A stretch of 13,774 nucleotides of DNA from Armatimonadota bacterium (GTDB taxonomy: Bacteria; Armatimonadota; UBA5829). The DNA lies in assembly GCA_026415535.1 (NCBI GenBank), contig JAOAGX010000026.1, positions 1 to 13,774 on the forward strand. Reading direction: 5' to 3'. The notes under the pieces were generated by a model. That model was not told where the DNA came from. It saw nothing but the letters and a program-made list of their open reading frames with translations, and ran no database searches. Position 1 is the first letter of the stretch, and every line of letters starts with the position of its first letter. Shown here in pieces: positions 13,173 through 13,774 of the stretch. Position numbers and translations under genes: made by a program.

Positions 13173-13774
13173 TTACAGTCGTATGTTTACCTGCTCTCCG
13201 TCGATTTTGCACCTTCCTTGATCGTCTAGACCAACAACTTCCGTATGGTATCCGCTCCTGCGAACCAAAAGTGCTCCGCATTTCGGACAGTAAGTATTCT
13301 CGCCGGTTTCGGTGCGTATGTTTCCAAGGTAAACGAACTTGAGGCCAGCTTCCTTTCCGATTGTCACCGCCCGCTGGAGAGTTTCGGCGGGTGTCGGAGG
13401 CAAATGCGATAGCTTGCCGTACGGAAAAAAACGGCTTATGTGCCACGGTGTGTCTGGACCTAGGTTATTGGCTATCCAACGAGCAGTGTTTGAGAGGTTA
13501 TAGTCGTTGTCGTTCCAGCCTGGAATTACGTTGGTCACACATTCGACATGCATATTCCATTTATGTTTCGCACGCTCTGCGACGTCGAGTATGCCGCGCC
13601 ACTGAGGAATCTTGATCAATTCTTTGTAAAACTTATCTTCCGTGCTTTTGATGTCAACTCGATAGACATCGAGATAAGGACCGATCAGATCGAGCGCTTC
13701 GGGCGTCGCATAGCCATTGGTAACGTAAACGGTGTAAAGCCCCGCTTCTTTGCACAGCCTTGCTCCGTCTAGGG
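13173..13774 (-). CDS. amrS: AmmeMemoRadiSam system radical SAM enzyme, C-terminal part
   Basis: A partial gene whose start lies beyond the right edge; about 199 codons are visible. It is related to pyruvate formate-lyase activating enzymes and belongs to the AmrS family, whose AmmeMemoRadiSam partners (AMMECR1- and Memo-like proteins) are not in view. The CxxxCxxC cluster motif must lie upstream. The visible part includes YTVYVTNGY, a DVYRVDIKSTEDKFYK stretch, VTNVIPGWNDNDYNL, the TPWHISRFFPYGKLSHLPPTPAETL segment characteristic of this family, and the C-terminal ENTYCPKCGALLVRRSGY with its CPKC pair, probably a metal site. An in-frame TTG at 13619 is internal, because 51 codons of matching sequence precede it. 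Confidence in the family is high. Confidence 0.93.
   Translation of the reverse strand, partial: LDGARLCKEAGLYTVYVTNGYATPEALDLIGPYLDVYRVDIKSTEDKFYKELIKIPQWRGILDVAERAKHKWNMHVECVTNVIPGWNDNDYNLSNTARWIANNLGPDTPWHISRFFPYGKLSHLPPTPAETLQRAVTIGKEAGLKFVYLGNIRTETGENTYCPKCGALLVRRSGYHTEVVGLDDQGRCKIDGEQVNIRL

Overview
This is a stretch of ordinary bacterial chromosome, densely coded on both strands. I see no tRNA, rRNA, insertion sequence, phage gene or CRISPR array. Base composition looks balanced by eye, and GTG and TTG starts are frequent behind strong Shine-Dalgarno (SD) sequences. The species cannot be fixed from this window. A three-PDZ RseP-type protease, a TrpB2-type tryptophan synthase beta chain, a SpoIIAA-type STAS protein and an AmmeMemoRadiSam enzyme together suggest a deep-branching environmental bacterium. 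Armatimonadota or a Firmicutes-like lineage is a low-confidence guess.

Layout. (1) 1-1730: the C-terminal part of a RIP metalloprotease (its start lies left of the window), then secG with its own promoter and a strong terminator. (2) 1749-1928, minus strand: a 59-residue Cys-rich single-pass membrane protein with a textbook SD. (3) 2134-5388: trpB2, an RbsC-type sugar-ABC permease and a lipoprotein-type sugar-binding protein, all co-directional. trpB2 and the permease abut with no gap, and no ATPase gene is present. (4) 5441-7500, minus strand: a purine/methylthio-nucleoside phosphorylase and then folP with a long N-terminal extension. (5) 7501-7842: a 342-nt divergent spacer. (6) 7843-12146: a compact four-gene operon of STAS anti-anti-sigma-type protein, GT4 glycosyltransferase, (alpha/alpha) toroid glycosidase-like protein and APC amino-acid permease. 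(7) 12258-13090: a near-consensus promoter, a stand-alone receiver protein, a small membrane protein and a terminator. (8) 13173-13774, minus strand: the C-terminal part of AmrS, which runs off the right edge.

How the genes work together. The visible themes are envelope biology (protease, SecG, small membrane proteins), nutrient uptake (ABC sugar system, amino-acid permease), purine/folate metabolism (phosphorylase and DHPS transcribed together) and a glycan gene pair (GT4 plus toroid protein) led by a phospho-switch STAS protein. The least ordinary items are the hidden Cys-rich membrane protein, the apparent AUU start of the toroid gene, the active-site pattern of the phosphorylase, and the STAS/GT4/toroid/permease operon. 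I found no clear new defence or mobile system.
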